DNA from: Perca fluviatilis
Taxonomy: Eukaryota; Chordata; Actinopteri; Perciformes; Percidae
NCBI RefSeq assembly: GCF_010015445.1
Contig: NC_053119.1
Coordinates: 8,590,050 to 8,654,049 of the forward strand
Length of the DNA: 64,000 nt
Direction: 5' to 3'
Shown piece after piece: positions 11,015-23,115 of this stretch. A program made the position numbers and the translations under genes. The notes beneath the pieces were generated by a model that worked only from the letters and a program-made list of their open reading frames with translations, was not told the origin of the DNA and did not search any database. Positions within the stretch are counted from its first letter, which is position 1. Each line of letters starts with the position of its first letter.

Positions 11015-11475
11015 CAGTGGTTCTCAACCTTTTCGAGTCGCGACCCCCCAGAATAATGAGGTTGGTCTTGGCGACCCCCCCTCCCCACCCCTCGATGATG
11101 AGAGAAAGAGCTGCAAACCGGTGGAAACAGTTGTTTCTACACGCCTCTTGCCTGCTGATATTGAGTGATGATTCTGAATTCTCTGATTAATACATGTAAA
11201 CAGTTTAGTTCAGTTTAGTTAAGTTTTAGCAGCTAGTCCCTAGCATTCACCAATGGGCACCAGGCTCTGTGGATTTCTGCTGCGTTTGTGACTTTTTCTC
11301 TCCCCCCGACCTGCCTTCAGACCCCTTTCTGTGTTCCAGGACCTCCTGATGTACAAATGAAGCTCTGAATATAACAAATGAAATGTAAAAATAATTCCCC
11401 AATCTAAAATATGTTATTTCGTTTGTCTCTCCCCAACCATCTGCCGACCCCCAGAAATTAGATTCAGAACCACAG
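11015..11475 (+). mobile_element. Nonautonomous hAT, 461 bp
   Basis: The left terminus is CAGTGGTTCTCAACC, a classical Charlie-type hAT end. The right terminus is GATTCAGAACCACAG. An 8-bp target duplication flanks it: CTCTACAC (11007-11014) and CTCTATAC (11476-11483), 7 of 8 matching. 'GCGACCCCCC' blocks lie inside both ends. No coding sequence is present. Confidence 0.85.
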
Positions 11476-11483
11476 CTCTATAC

Positions 11484-12130
11484 TGTATGGGGATACTGAC
11501 CTCATAGATAAATACACCCAGGTGGTAATCTTTCCACTGTATGCATAGGCATTATGCACAGGCATGGCAGCAATCATTCTTTCATACTTTCTACTTAAGT
11601 AAACATTTGCTGCCATTATAGAAAGGTTTCTGCTGCCGTAAATAAAGGTGAATGATTAAGAAGACAAAGCAGACAAATGGGGTTATGTCTTCAGTCTAAA
11701 CGCTGAGTAAAGCTGTCACATACCTTAAGCGTCAAACTCAGCTTTTACTTGCATTTTAAAAGGAGCCTTTGAAAGAACCAGGTACAATCAAAGACCTGCG
11801 AGGGGGGCTGATGCTTAAAAAAACAACCAGCGTGACCTTTTCCAAAGACGCATTTATCGCTCGGTGACAGCCACATGAGTTTTTTTGCTGCCGTTTTTTG
11901 TTGAGTGAACACTGCAAAGGTGAATGAGGGATGAGAAATATCTGACAGTTTTAGAGAGAGAATACTGAAATACAAACTCTCATTGTAGTTTTTTCTTTGC
12001 ACAGAAAAGGAAGTTATTTTGTTGTAATTCCTTTCATTTCTTAATTCAAAATCATTTATTGTAGCTGTATACCAAAAGATCTTCTGAGATGTTTACTGAA
12101 AGCCATTGAACAGTGGGAATCATCTGATAA
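11484..12130. other. Noncoding, nothing recognised
   Basis: Single-copy-looking AT-rich DNA between two hAT-type insertions. No gene is supported. Confidence 0.5.
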
Positions 12131-12231
12131 ACTACTGCGGTAACACTTTATAATAAGCATCATTAATACATGGTTAATTGATAGTTCATTCAACTTTAGT
12201 TAATAGTTATTTTATTGTTAAAGGTCCCATG

Positions 12232-12836
12232 ACATGGTGCTCTTTGGATGCTTTTATATAGACCTTAGTGGACCCCTAATACTGTATCTGAAGTCTCTTT
12301 TATATAGACCTTAGTGGTCCCCTAATACTGTATCTGAAGTCTCTTTTATATAGACCTTAGTTGTCCCCTAATACTGTATCTGAAGTCTCTTTCCCGAAAT
12401 TCAGCCTTGGTGCAGAATTACAGCCACTAGAGCCAGTCCCACAATGAGCTTTCCTTAGGATGTGCCATTTCTGTGTCTGTAGCTATTGAGGAGGAGAGAG
12501 GGGGGGGCAAGGTGGAGAGTGGGGGTGTGGCCTTGACCAACTGACACTTTGCTCGTTTGAAAGCCATGATGTCTCTCTCTCTTTCATGGGTGGGCCAAAT
12601 TCTCTGGGCGGGCAAAGCAGAGAAAGGGGAGGTAACCTTGATCCTTATGACCTCATAAGGAGAAGATTCAGATCGGTCCATCTGAGCTTTCATTTTCTCA
12701 AAGGCAGAGCAGGATACCCAGGCCTCGGTTTACACCTATCGCCATTTCTAGCTACTGGGGGACCATAGGCAGGCTGGGGGAACTCATATTAATGTTAAAA
12801 AACCTCATAAAGTGAAATGTTCATGCCATGGGACCT
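12232..12836 (+). mobile_element. TTAA-flanked MITE, family B copy 2
   Basis: The same family as 6555-7069, in reverse orientation. Termini are AGGTCCCATG and CATGGGACCT, flanked by TTAA at 12228-12231 and 12837-12840. It is 605 bp rather than 515 bp because a 46-bp subterminal unit occurs three times (TATATAGACC at 12255, 12301 and 12347). It lies inside the left arm of the long-inverted-repeat element, so it is the younger insertion. Confidence 0.9.
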
Positions 12837-13282
12837 TTAACAATAAAATGATTTGTAATGTTTACTAATTATTAGTAATATTGTAATGTATGTTATTTTA
12901 TGATTAGTTTAATGTAATATAAAATAATAAGTTCATCAATTTAGATAGATAGTTAATACTTTGTCAATGGTTAATAATTGTTTTGTAAACCATAAACATT
13001 CTTTGGATGGCTATTATTAAGTTGCAACTAATGCTTATAATATTAAGTCAATTATTAAGAAGTGGTTTATAAAGCATCAAATAACATTCATTTGGCCCCA
13101 TTAAATCTTTTTTTGGCGATCTATAAAAGAGATGATCATTTGATTATTTGTACACTGATAATAGCTCTCTAAGTAACGTTTATAGATGTTTTACAAAGTC
13201 TAAAATAACTATTAACAAGGTATTGTATTCATCAGATGCAACTTTATAATAGCCATCCAAATAATGTTTATTGACGGCTTAT

Positions 13283-13745
13283 TAGTCTCGCATTGCCAGA
13301 CCTTCCTCCACAGCGCTGCAAAGGAGGGTCTGGCTAGTCCACACAGAATTCCGGGATGGGAGAAAAATGTGCTCTGGTTTATTGGCATTTCTTTAAACCA
13401 ATCACAATCTTCTTGGTTGATGCTAAGCCCTGTACAGCGCAACGGGGCCTCTGCAAAATAGCCTCGGGAAGGAACTTGTTTTGATGGAACGTGTGTACGT
13501 TCAAAGGTTGTTTTAGTCATGCAACAGAAATCTCAGATTGGACAGATAGTCTAGCTAGCTGTCTGGATTTACCCTGCAGAGATCTGAGGAGCAGTTAACC
13601 GTAGTCCTCAGAAATCCACCAGATTTTAAAATGTCAACACATAGAAAGTCCAAGGTAAAAGATATTCAGCCTAAATGAGTGAAATCCGGTGGAATTTCTG
13701 TCGGCAACAGAGCAATCCTGGAAGTGGAACGTCGTGGATGTAGAG
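13283..13745 (+). mobile_element. Family A element, copy 1
   Basis: Starts TAGTCTCGCATTGCCAGACC and ends near GTCGTGGATGTAGAGTA. A near-palindrome GCCAGACCTTCCTCC...GGAGGGTCTGGC lies just inside the left end (13293-13333). Shared internal boxes are GGCATTTCTTTAAACCAATC, AATAGCCTCGGGAAGG and CTGCAGAGATCTGAGGAGCA. TATTA on both sides may be a target duplication. It has no coding content and belongs to the family seen at least eight times here. Confidence 0.85.
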
Positions 13746-13988
13746 TATTAAGAAATTAACAATTTCTTAATTATTAACACATCCTTATAAAATATATAAA
13801 ATGTTATGATGTGAGCAACAATAAAACATAAATTATAGCATAACTAATAATTAGTAAACATTATTAATTATAATTTGTTGTTAGTTAACAGTAAAATAAC
13901 TATTTAACTATAACTTAAACTTAAGTTGAATTAACTATCAATTTACCATTTATTAGCGATGGTTATTATAAAATGTTAGCAATACTGC

Positions 13989-15480
13989 CAATATCTGAAC
14001 CTGGGTCAGAGCAGTTTAATTATTTTTAGTAGCATACAAATCTTGACAAGGTTATGCTTCGCACCTTCCCACACCGGCTATTTATACCAAGTTCACCTTT
14101 AACCCGCTCCTATGTGCATTCATCCATAACCTTCAGAGAACATAGAAAATATGAATGAAACACTCCTTGGCTCTCCCCTGAGATGTGTGTGACCTTTCTC
14201 ACACATTTCAGAGCCTCTATTTATCCATGGAAGGCTTCTCTCAGCATGCTGCCCACTGTTTTTTTTCAGCTCCACAAGCTCTGCGTTTATACAAAATTCA
14301 CACCTGAGAGATGACTGGCGTAGCCAAAGTCTTCTACTGTCGGCCGATGGGCACCAGGATCAGCAGGAAAAAAAAATCCACACCAAATCATTTCAACATA
14401 CCAAGACAGATACTGGTAATGTACATTTCATTTAGTTTTTTTGTGGTGTATGATTCTGATCTCTGACCAATCACATACAACAAAGATATAAGATATTTGC
14501 AGCCGGTAAATGTAGGGTAATTGCAGAAAATGGTAAGGTAAACATCAGGTTTCTAAGAATCCGCCTTTCTGAATGACATTCAATCATCATACAAGGAGAA
14601 ACTCATCATATTGAAGGAGGTCGCAGGACTAATAGTTGCTTCAATAGACCTTATAAGAGTGTCGGAGTGGGTGTATGTCGGAATGGATGGTGGAACCCGG
14701 TCAACACATGATTGAAGAAAAAGCACAAGCAGCCACTGCATGGTCAATACATTGACACTAGAAACCTTTTATAAATTACATATATATTGACAGAATTTGT
14801 ATTGTTTGTTGGCTGCAGCGGTGTCTGTTAGCAGTTAAAACGCTCGTTAGCCGCTGAACCGTAGCAGAATGCAGGCAGAATTTGCAGCCGCCAGCTGTTG
14901 ATCCGTGCAGGACTTCACTGTGAGCGGACTGTTTAGAGACGATGTGACCGGCAGGTAACGTTAACTGGTCCCTATACGCAAACAACGTCATATCATAAAT
15001 GATAGGGAACCCAGTAACGGCGATTATGAGCTTTTCCTCCATTTTCTCGGAACTAATGTTTTGTTAGGAACGAAAGTTTACATCGTATGTTTTTCCGGTA
15101 TCAGCCAGTGCGAACGACGTCTATATTCCGATCGGTTGCTGCCGTTTGCCGCTGCTTGCCGCTGAACCGCGTCATAGCTCATTACCATAAAGTTGACCTA
15201 CTTTCAACTTTCTGATTGACGCTCCGGTTGCTCAAAACGCCCAAAACGCGACTCCTTGCAGCTGAGAGAAGCCAGCTTCAATTGAAAATGAATGACTTCC
15301 GGTAACTTTAGAAGCTGAAGTCGGCAGCGGTGTGTACGTACAGTTAATCTCAACACCTAGCATCATCATCAGGTCAAATACATATTTGTCCAATACTAAT
15401 ACCTGCAAAACTAGTGATGTTCCCATCAGCCTCAGCTGCTTAGTACTAATTAGGAAATGTTGGCATGCTAAGTCCTTCTA
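13989..15480. other. Unassigned; possible repeat at 15080-15330
   Basis: No gene is supported. Around 15120-15330 GC-rich, CpG-bearing blocks (GCTGCCGTTTGCCGCTGCTT, then TTGACGCTCCGGTTGCTC) resemble the body of a fish MITE, but I found no matching termini. The remainder is single-copy-looking. Confidence 0.45.
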
Positions 15481-15496
15481 CCTGTAATACAATTTC

Positions 15497-15545
15497 CAAT
15501 TCAATTTTATTTATAGTGTCAAATCATAAAAGAAGTTCAGTCAGG
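15497..15545 (+). repeat. Family C repeat, short fragment
   Basis: TTTTATTTATAGTGTCAAAT matches the start of the family C repeat at 3630. Only about 50 bp remain. Confidence 0.6.
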
Positions 15546-16488
15546 AACACTCTCCACATTTAACCATTTATTGCAACAAATGGAAATACAGTTATGCTTG
15601 GCGCTGGTGGCTCTGCTCTTGATAATGCTCCCTGGACCAGCCAAGCAGCATGCTAAGCTGAAACAGGGAGCACCATGCGGAAACCCCCTGGGTATTAAAG
15701 GAGAATTCCGGTCGATTTCAATATGTAGCTCTGTTGTTTGTTAATTTGGAGTGCTGTCAGTAGCGAGAAAAAGGAAAACAATCGTGTTATCCTCCTGCTA
15801 GCGTTTTAAATGTGTTTTAGCCTCTTATCGTGTTCAAAATGTCATTACAAGGGCCTACCCATGTGAAGTGATTCCTTCTGAGTGAACACAGTGAATCTGA
15901 CTGCAGTAGATGTGAAAGAAATGCATAAAATGTGTGCTAATTCAGCTCTGTTTAGTTCCGGTGTTGAGAGGCAAGACGAGTGCTTCGGGACCATCTACAA
16001 AGTACAACAAAGTGTGTTCATTGGGAGTGTTTTAATCCAAACCACAATCTTTTTCCTAATCATAGCTAGTCGTTTTGGTTCATAATCTTAACTTTCGTCG
16101 CGGCAAAATGCTCATATTTTGTGGACTTAATTTAACCATGAGTGGCAGCTCACAGTGCTCTGTTCCCAGCTCAAAGATACCCATTTTCGGCTAAACACAT
16201 CTACTAACTACCGCTGATACGACTGCTACAACGGAGGCTTAAACAACTAGCAACTGCCGCTCGGCGTCATGGAGCTCGTAGCCACCCGGCGTCATATGAC
16301 CACCCGGCGTCACGTGACCACCCGGCATCAGGTGACCAGCCGGCAGTCTCCTAATTTGGTAGGATATCATACGTTTTGGTGTGCATACATTTTCGTACCA
16401 TATCATATGGACCCGTTCATGAGAATGCATTATGTCATTACTTAGAATTCCTCATGGGGGAGACAGAAACTACGCACTATAGCTTTAA
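15546..16488. repeat. Repeat-rich interval ending in a TTAA-type MITE terminus
   Basis: A TTAA-bounded start is plausible at 15695 (TTAAAGGAGAATTCCGGTCG). The right end at 16437-16488 (TCATTACTTAGAATTCCTCA ... TATAGCTTTAA) matches the right end of the complete MITE at 49192-49554. Whether these are one element or two abutting pieces is unresolved. The 18-bp tandem repeat at 16282-16343 lies inside. Confidence 0.55.
16282..16343. repeat. 18-bp GC-rich tandem repeat, 3.4 copies
   Basis: Units start at 16282, 16300 and 16318, with a partial unit at 16336. The consensus is CCACCCGGCGTCAYRTGA. Each unit contains a TCAYRTGA E-box-like palindrome (CATATG, CACGTG, CAGGTG). The reverse open frame with Gly-Gly-His repeats over it is a by-product. 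Confidence 0.9.
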
Positions 16489-16721
16489 ACTTTGAGCCAT
16501 GTTAGGACTCTGAACTAGGAAGGTAGGGGCTGGGGTGGTGGAGGCAAAGCGAGTGAAGCAGTGTCAGTGTAGCAGGGATCAGTGAGGAGGGAGTTACATT
16601 TAAAAGGACCGCCTTGATGTGAGAATGGCTGTGATTGGTGTGTGTCTGATAGGAATGATTATTCAATCAGCGGGCGTATGACTTCCTTGTCCTGCATGAA
16701 CTAACGCTAAGCTTAATTTAT

Positions 16722-16935
16722 ATTGGGACACTTTACAGGTAGAGTAGGTCTAGACCACAATCTATGATTGACAAAGACCCAACAATTCCCCCAAGAGCAA
16801 GCATTTGGTGCCACAGAGGCGAAGATAAACTTCCTTTTAACAGGCAAGAAACTTGGACTGACCCTGACTCTTGGTGGGTGGCCATCTGACGCTGCCGGTT
16901 CTTCTGTTCCTTCATTAAAGTAGTCCATCAGAGCT
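16722..16935 (+). repeat. Family C repeat, partial copy
   Basis: GGGACACTTTACAGGTAGAG through AGGTCTAGACCACAATCTA and GACCCTGACTCTTGGT aligns with 3670-3870 of the larger copy. Reverse frames over it are chance. Confidence 0.8.
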
Positions 16936-19192
16936 GCCAGCATGGCCCTAGTAGAGTTTGTATCTGAGTGCCTTGCTGAATAAAATCATAATAGATAGTT
17001 TCGGCATTCGAGCTGGCAACCTTTTACCCACAAACCCTCTTATGTAAATTTGAGGCCACTGCCACGCGCATCTTCTCTCTGCTGTAATTGATGTCGAGAA
17101 GTGCCTGATGTATTATGTTAGACATCCTTTTTTCAAAACAGGATCAGGTATGAGAATGGGAATAGGCCAAAGTCGCAAACTTGAAAACAATTGACTGCGT
17201 GCAACCCTTTAATCCATCCCCCTTGTCCCCAGAGGGTTTTATAAAGTCTCCCATTCCCAGGCTGTCTGCCGAGTCGCTGATAAACTGTGGTACATGTGAC
17301 CCTCTTCACATGCGAATCAATAATGCACTGTGATATCTTCTTTTTAATCTCCCCAGTCAATTACATTGTACCTGACAGGCTAATCTAAAAGAATGCATTA
17401 CTGTTTGAGTGGCCCGTGGCAAAGGGTATCGCTCTCTGTATAAGAAAGGGGTTTCTGGCTGCTTGTATGAATTAGAGTGCAGAAAGAAAATTACTTCATA
17501 TCAAATTTCAGAGTGCATTTCCAGGATGAAGTGCAAGAGAATTACTCCACTATACTCCTTGCACTGCTGATGAACACGTTTCCTCTGTGGAAATATATCT
17601 GCTGTTTTGTATGAAAAACTTTTCTGCAACTTTTTTTTTCTTATTAAAGAAACAAAATCCTGTTTGTTTGTGTTTTTCTCTTCGCTGAGTGTCTTTCCGT
17701 CTTGGGAATGCAGGATTAAAATATTAGCACTTCCTATTCAAACTCTTCCCTCTAGTTCAAAACAAAAATCAATATGAGCTCCATTATGTGAAAATGTTCA
17801 AAGAAACCCAGTCCCAAGGGTGGGGTCGCTCTCTGTGAGTATTCTGGTGTATGTTAGACTTGAGGATATACTGTATACCCCTCTGACACAATAAAAGACT
17901 GCCTTTGGATTGACATTTTAAAGAGGTTCACTTGAAGCTAAAGCCTTTTTTGTTACTCAAGATTGTTCTATGTGTGCAAAAAAGTGTGGGATAATCCATT
18001 TTAATAGTTTTCTATTAAGTATTAATGATCCATATGTTTGTGTGTGAATGTCAAAGAATGACTCCTGGCTCCGGTGTGTAATTGGTCCCTGCACACAGAT
18101 GTTTTTGTACACAGGGAATGTCACTTTCTATACAGTAGATGCCAAGGGGCTGAAGTGGTCCGCCCCTTGATGCTGGCAGTGGAACATATAGACAAGTCTT
18201 ATATTATCAGCCCACAGTGGGGCTGATTTTAGAAACAAAGAATCCATCAGATAAAGCTAGCCAGGTAAAACTTTGACATTGAATGCAGAGCACCACTATA
18301 TTCATGGGAAGCTTTTTTTCTTAAATGAACAAAATGAAGATTTGTGTTCTTTCTTGCTGTGCCTTTAAAATGGTTACTCCCTGCTGGATTAAAAACGGAG
18401 CCTAAGTATGAATACACTCATTGTGCAAAATATCTTCTTTTATCTCTCAAATTGTAAAGGAAGGACCGTAGCGTCATAATGGTACTCAAACACACCATTA
18501 GTCTAGACCTCATATTGCACCATGCCAATTACCATTCCCCGTCATTTGAGCCATCCAAACAGTAATGGGCAGCCTAACATTAGAGCAAAAGCATCCGTAA
18601 ATAATGTCTTGCTATAGAAATAGAGGAGACCACTGAGAAGGAAACTGGCCTTGCTGCTAATTAAAAAGCCACTGCTTGGGTCAATCCTCCCCCTCATTAA
18701 AGCCGGCAGTCCTCCCAGGCTCAGAGAAACGCTATATGTTCCTAGACCGAGCGGGCATCAAGAGAAGTAGTCAGAGGTTAGGACTATCAACAACCAAGGC
18801 GGCTTTGTGGAGGATTGACATCCAAGCCCAAATTAAGTTAATTTGAGGTTCTGCAGCGGGCCTGTCAAGTCCTCACAGCGTCAGGACTCCAGCAGACATG
18901 CGGCTAACAGGCAGGAAAAAACACTGCGAGCTGCAGAGTTGGTGTCATACTCAGTCTGAGCCTCAGCCCTATAACTGGCCCTTCACTGACAATGAACCAG
19001 CCTGACATTTTCGGGAAGGAAATTATAGTTAATATGTGTGAGGTGCATCTGGTTTGCATTTTCGAGGGTTTCTGTAAATGCTTTGATTGACAAATTGTGG
19101 CTGTTCTGGGTTGCGCATTGTTGGATTTGTGACCACATATTATTCTCATTAGGCAAATAAATTGATTTGTTCTTCCTTTGATTTATATTCAG
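16936..19192. other. Single-copy-looking noncoding DNA
   Basis: No repeat family, microsatellite or gene is supported over about 2.2 kb. This is the longest quiet stretch in the first third of the window. A sequence-complex block at 18640-18880 is noted as a possible conserved noncoding element. The interval ends in a splice-acceptor-like TTATATTCAG at 19183-19192. Confidence 0.5.
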
Positions 19193-19308
19193 ATGAGCCA
19201 TGCACAAGAAATTGGATTTCGTGTTTTCTCCCAAGGGATTTTTTATGTTAATATTCCAACAAGTGGATTAGAGGTGATTCCTCATTTTGCAGCGCCATCT
19301 GAACAAAG
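19193..19308 (+). other. Candidate 116-bp host exon, unrecognised product
   Basis: A polypyrimidine stretch ending TTATATTCAG precedes it and a strong donor AAAG|GTACGT follows. The only open phase reads MSHAQEIGFRVFSQGIFYV, then NIPTSGLEVIPHFAAPSEQ, with phase 2 left at the end; the other two phases contain stops. The frame stays open past the donor to 19405, which weakens the case slightly. No mobile-element signature is nearby. I do not recognise the peptide, and a conserved noncoding or chance explanation is quite possible. Confidence 0.25.
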
Positions 19309-19998
19309 GTACGTCAACAACGGAGCACAAGCAGAAATTAACATTGACTCCACCGTCTACGTGGAAGCCCGCCTTCCCTTTTTGTTTGTGATTTTTTTAA
19401 ACTAACAAATTACCTCCTGGCACTTTTCAAATTTACACTTGAAAGACAACTTTTTTCTCTCCTTCTGATGAATGATGATGATGTTTTCAGCATTGAACTT
19501 CAAAGTGGTAAAGGGCAGAAGTGGATGAGGAATGATCCACTGAGCAAAATATAATTTTATATTTCCTGGCAATGTGAACTCAATCTACTAATGATGAGAT
19601 CAACCATAATTGCACTATAAGGAAAAAGATGACACATGATGATGGTATAGCATCATGCATATGGCCTTCAACAGTGTATAAATTATAGGTATAAATAGAG
19701 CCGGGAGTTTGATGGATATCTAATTGGACACCTCGGTGGTTCCCATGTATTCAAATGGCAACAGCAGAACTTTTTTTGCAAATATGAATAAGGTTTGTCC
19801 ACAGGAACTCTTGCTGTGGATGTGTTGTCATTTTATACTTTCTCCCCGTCATGGTTTCTTCTAATGAAATGAACTATTCTTGGAACTTCCTGGAACAGCC
19901 TCAATTAGCCCTGGAGGCTCCTAGAGCCCACACATGGACACAGTATTTTTTGTAACAATGATCCTGTTACCAGAACTTCACAGGTTGGATTGCCATAA
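19309..19998. other. Noncoding, nothing recognised
   Basis: AT-rich single-copy-looking DNA with no supported feature. Confidence 0.5.
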
Positions 19999-20661
19999 AG
20001 GTAGTCTCTCATTGCCAGACCTTCCTCCACAATGTATGTGTGGTGTAGCCAGATCTTACTCCACAGTGCTGTGGACATAGGTCTGACAAACCTAGTCTCG
20101 CTTTGCCAGACCTTCCTCTACAGCGCTGCGGAGGAAGGTCTGGCTAGTCCACACAGCATTCCGGGATGGGAGAGAAACGAGCTCTGGTTTATCGGCATTT
20201 CTTTAAACCAATCACAATCGTCTTGGGTGGCGCTAAGCTTCGGACGAAGCAACGCTGCCGCTGAAAAATAGCCTCGGGAAGGAACTTGTTTTGGTGGAAC
20301 GTGTGTACGTTCAAAAGTTGTTTTAGTCGTGCAACAGAAAACTCAGGTTGGACAGATAGTCTAGCTAGCTGTCTGGATTTACACTGCAGAGATCTGAGGA
20401 GCAGTTAGCCATAGTCCTCAGAAATCCACCGGAGTTTAAAATGCCAACACAAAGATAGCAGAAAGGGAGGGACATCCGGCTGAAATGAGAGACATCCGGC
20501 GGAAATGAAACGTCGTCGATATAGACTATCATAACGGTAGTCTCGCTTTGCCAGATCATCCACACGCTGCGGAGCGGAGGAGGGTCCGGCTACTCCACAC
20601 AGCATTCCGGGATGGGAGAAAAACGGGCTCCGGATTATTGGCATTTCTTTAAACCAAGACA
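19999..20661 (+). mobile_element. Family A composite: three overlapping pieces
   Basis: A start-like GTCTCTCATTGCCAGACC at 20004 is cut after about 30 bp and joined to TGTGTGGTGTAGCCAGATCT (20029-20090), the terminal type of the diverged relative at 32918-33560. A complete copy then runs from TAGTCTCGCTTTGCCAGACC (20092) to CGATATAGACTA (about 20528). A third, truncated start lies at 20539-20661 and ends after GGCATTTCTTTAAACCA. The same relative-then-family-A junction occurs at 33500-33600, so the chimera itself has spread or was duplicated. Confidence 0.75.
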
Positions 20662-22754
20662 CGAAAAATTGAAATATTTATTCCAACACTTGACATTAAA
20701 TGTTGAAGGCTTTGAGATTTTAACAGAGATAAACAAAAATTAACTGCAGCTACCATAAAAACCAGCAGAGGCAGCCCGGGTACTTATGTCATATGTTCGG
20801 TTCTCTCCCCCTGAGAAAGATATGTCTGAAATTTCAAAAACCTTCCGCTTCACGTTGGGGTCCTGCAGCACCCTGTCGGGGTTCTAATTTGCAATAATGA
20901 CCGGCCAACATACTGTTGGATAAAGTTATGTTTCAAGGATGCATTTGGAGTTTTTTGCATTATTACAAATGTCAATGTGATTTTGATAAGGTTTTCTTAC
21001 TTCTGGAACAGAACCTGTAAGCCCCTGCTTCACTACAAGGGAAATAGAAAACAAAAAAGATAAAAAAACAAAAACAAAAACAGCCCTTTCCCACAAAATA
21101 TGTCCTGGAATGCAGTGAGCATCATGGTTTGCAGTGAAGAAGCATTCAAGGATGCTTTTTTTTCACCATCAGCAATAAATAAGTTATCAGGCCGCTTGAT
21201 AAATGTTCTCCATTGAAGTTGCATGCTATTTTGCATTATCAGTGCACACATAATGTTATCAAATGACGTTTTGGCAAACGTTTGTGTGACTTTCACTTCC
21301 ATCCTCTCTGTGTTCAGTCCTCATGGAGAAAAGACATACCCGAGTGGCTTGTACATGGGTGTAATTAAGATGTGCGCATATGATAAGAAATCTCTCAGAA
21401 AGTTAACAAACTGAGGCAACATGAAACGGTAATGTTTAATTTATGCCTCTGCCTTTCAACATTTAATGATGTCCTCAGATGTTCTTTAGGGAGACAAAAA
21501 CACATATTTCCATGCAAATGAGAAGACAAACACAAACAAATATGCTAGTCTCTTGGATCACCACATATCACACAGAACCAGACGCTCCGATTATTCCAAC
21601 GTCTGAACAAATGTGCCCCCTTCTTTGTTTATCGCTTTTCTGTTTAGTTTGTTGCCTAGTTTGTCTATGCAAAGAGTATTATTCTGTTCCAACAGTTATC
21701 CGGCTCATACTGTCAGACAGCGGCCAGTTCACTGCCCAAATAGAACCCGTCTGCTGTGGAGACATAGAAAGATGTGTTTTAATTCAAATAAAATGAGTCT
21801 AATGTGCAATTAATCTCTTACATCAACAAGGGAAATTAAATGTCTGTATTCAGCATGAAAAGATTCTGATAAGGAGGGAAGATTAGCTTAACTGGTACAA
21901 TGACACACCGTCTGCCACGGGGGAATCAGTGTATTTAAATCGCGTTGGCGATTAGCCATGATTAGGTGATGTCTGATAAGCAAGTGCTGATTTGTTATTG
22001 CGTTTGTTGATTGGAACATTGCAGAATTTTAGGCTGTGTTAACAATCTAGGACATGTACAGTGTATAGTATAAGTATATATTATAGTATATAGTATAATA
22101 AGTGTGTATCTGTGTATTTCTGGGTCTAGTTTATATCTTGGTGGTCATTGGTAAACATCTCCCGATTAATACACACTGTCAACAACAAATCAATATTTTT
22201 CAGCTGTCAGAGTTTTTCACCTGCATACAGAAAAGCAAATTAATGACTTTTTCTGTGTTTTCTATTGTTAGCCTGGGCAAGAAGCCTTTCAATTCTGTAC
22301 CCACAAACTTGACAGAATAGAAGCCAACATAATGGAGTCCAGAGGGATTGTGAGGAATGAAGTGTTGAATGTAGCAGATCATCACTGGTGAGGCCACTAA
22401 GGGCTTGTTTTTGTTTGTGCTGTATAAATAAAGTTTGCGTTGTTATAGTTCAGTCATTATGTTCTGTCACTCAAAAACAAATACAGGATACTCAGGTCTA
22501 TCTTATTGCTGCACAAAAAAATATGCAGTTCCTAAAAGTTACAACTCTAAAGTCTGTTTTCGTTTCTTTTCTTTCTTTTTTTTGCAATCAATTGATGTAA
22601 CATTTGTTACACTTTAAAGTATTGCTAAGTGCCCCTTAAAATCTTATTGCATGTCAGTTGGTTTTGATAATTTGTAAGGGAATTTGCTCCACTCAAGTAC
22701 AATACTAAGTATGGTGGGTCACCCATTGCTAAATAATCTTGTGACCCTGTCTTG
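20662..22754. other. Single-copy-looking noncoding DNA
   Basis: About 2.1 kb without an identified repeat or gene. Short frames here have no motifs. The ATAGTATA-rich patch at 22065-22100 is a small simple-sequence region. Confidence 0.5.
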
Positions 22755-23115
22755 TAGAGAGGTAGACTAGAAATCTAGACGCACCCTAGTGGCAGCAAAT
22801 TTATTTTGCAGCCAGGGTAAGTCTAGGCACTCTCCGTTGGCTTGTGAGCTGGAGAAACCAAATTTTGGTCAGGCCAATCACATCGTGTATAGAGTTGGTG
22901 GGCGGGCTTATGGCTGCTGCTGCTGGGAACAGCAGTCTTCTGGAAGACTTGGAGTTAAGCTTTTTCTTAAAAAAGAATAGATGTGTTCGGAGTTTTGCCG
23001 ACCGGATACGGCAAAAGTTTAATCTATCAACTAGCTCCACTACCTTCTTCGTTGCTCTGCCAGGTTGTAGCGCTATCCTATTACGTGCAGAGGGAATTTG
23101 AAAGACAACCGTTTA

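Larger units (their letters stand above)
12139..13980. mobile_element. Long-inverted-repeat hAT-like element with two guests
   Basis: Ends read GGTAACACTTTATAATAAGC and, on the reverse strand from 13980, GCTAACATTTTATAATAACC. Imperfect inverted similarity continues for well over 100 bp: GATAGTT(C/A)ATTCAACTT, then AATAGTTATTTTA, then GTTTACTAATTATTAGT on both arms. The flanks ACTACTGC (12131-12138) and AATACTGC (13981-13988) match at 7 of 8, an 8-bp target duplication. Without the guests at 12232-12836 and 13283-13745 the element is about 780 bp. No coding potential is seen. Confidence 0.78.
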
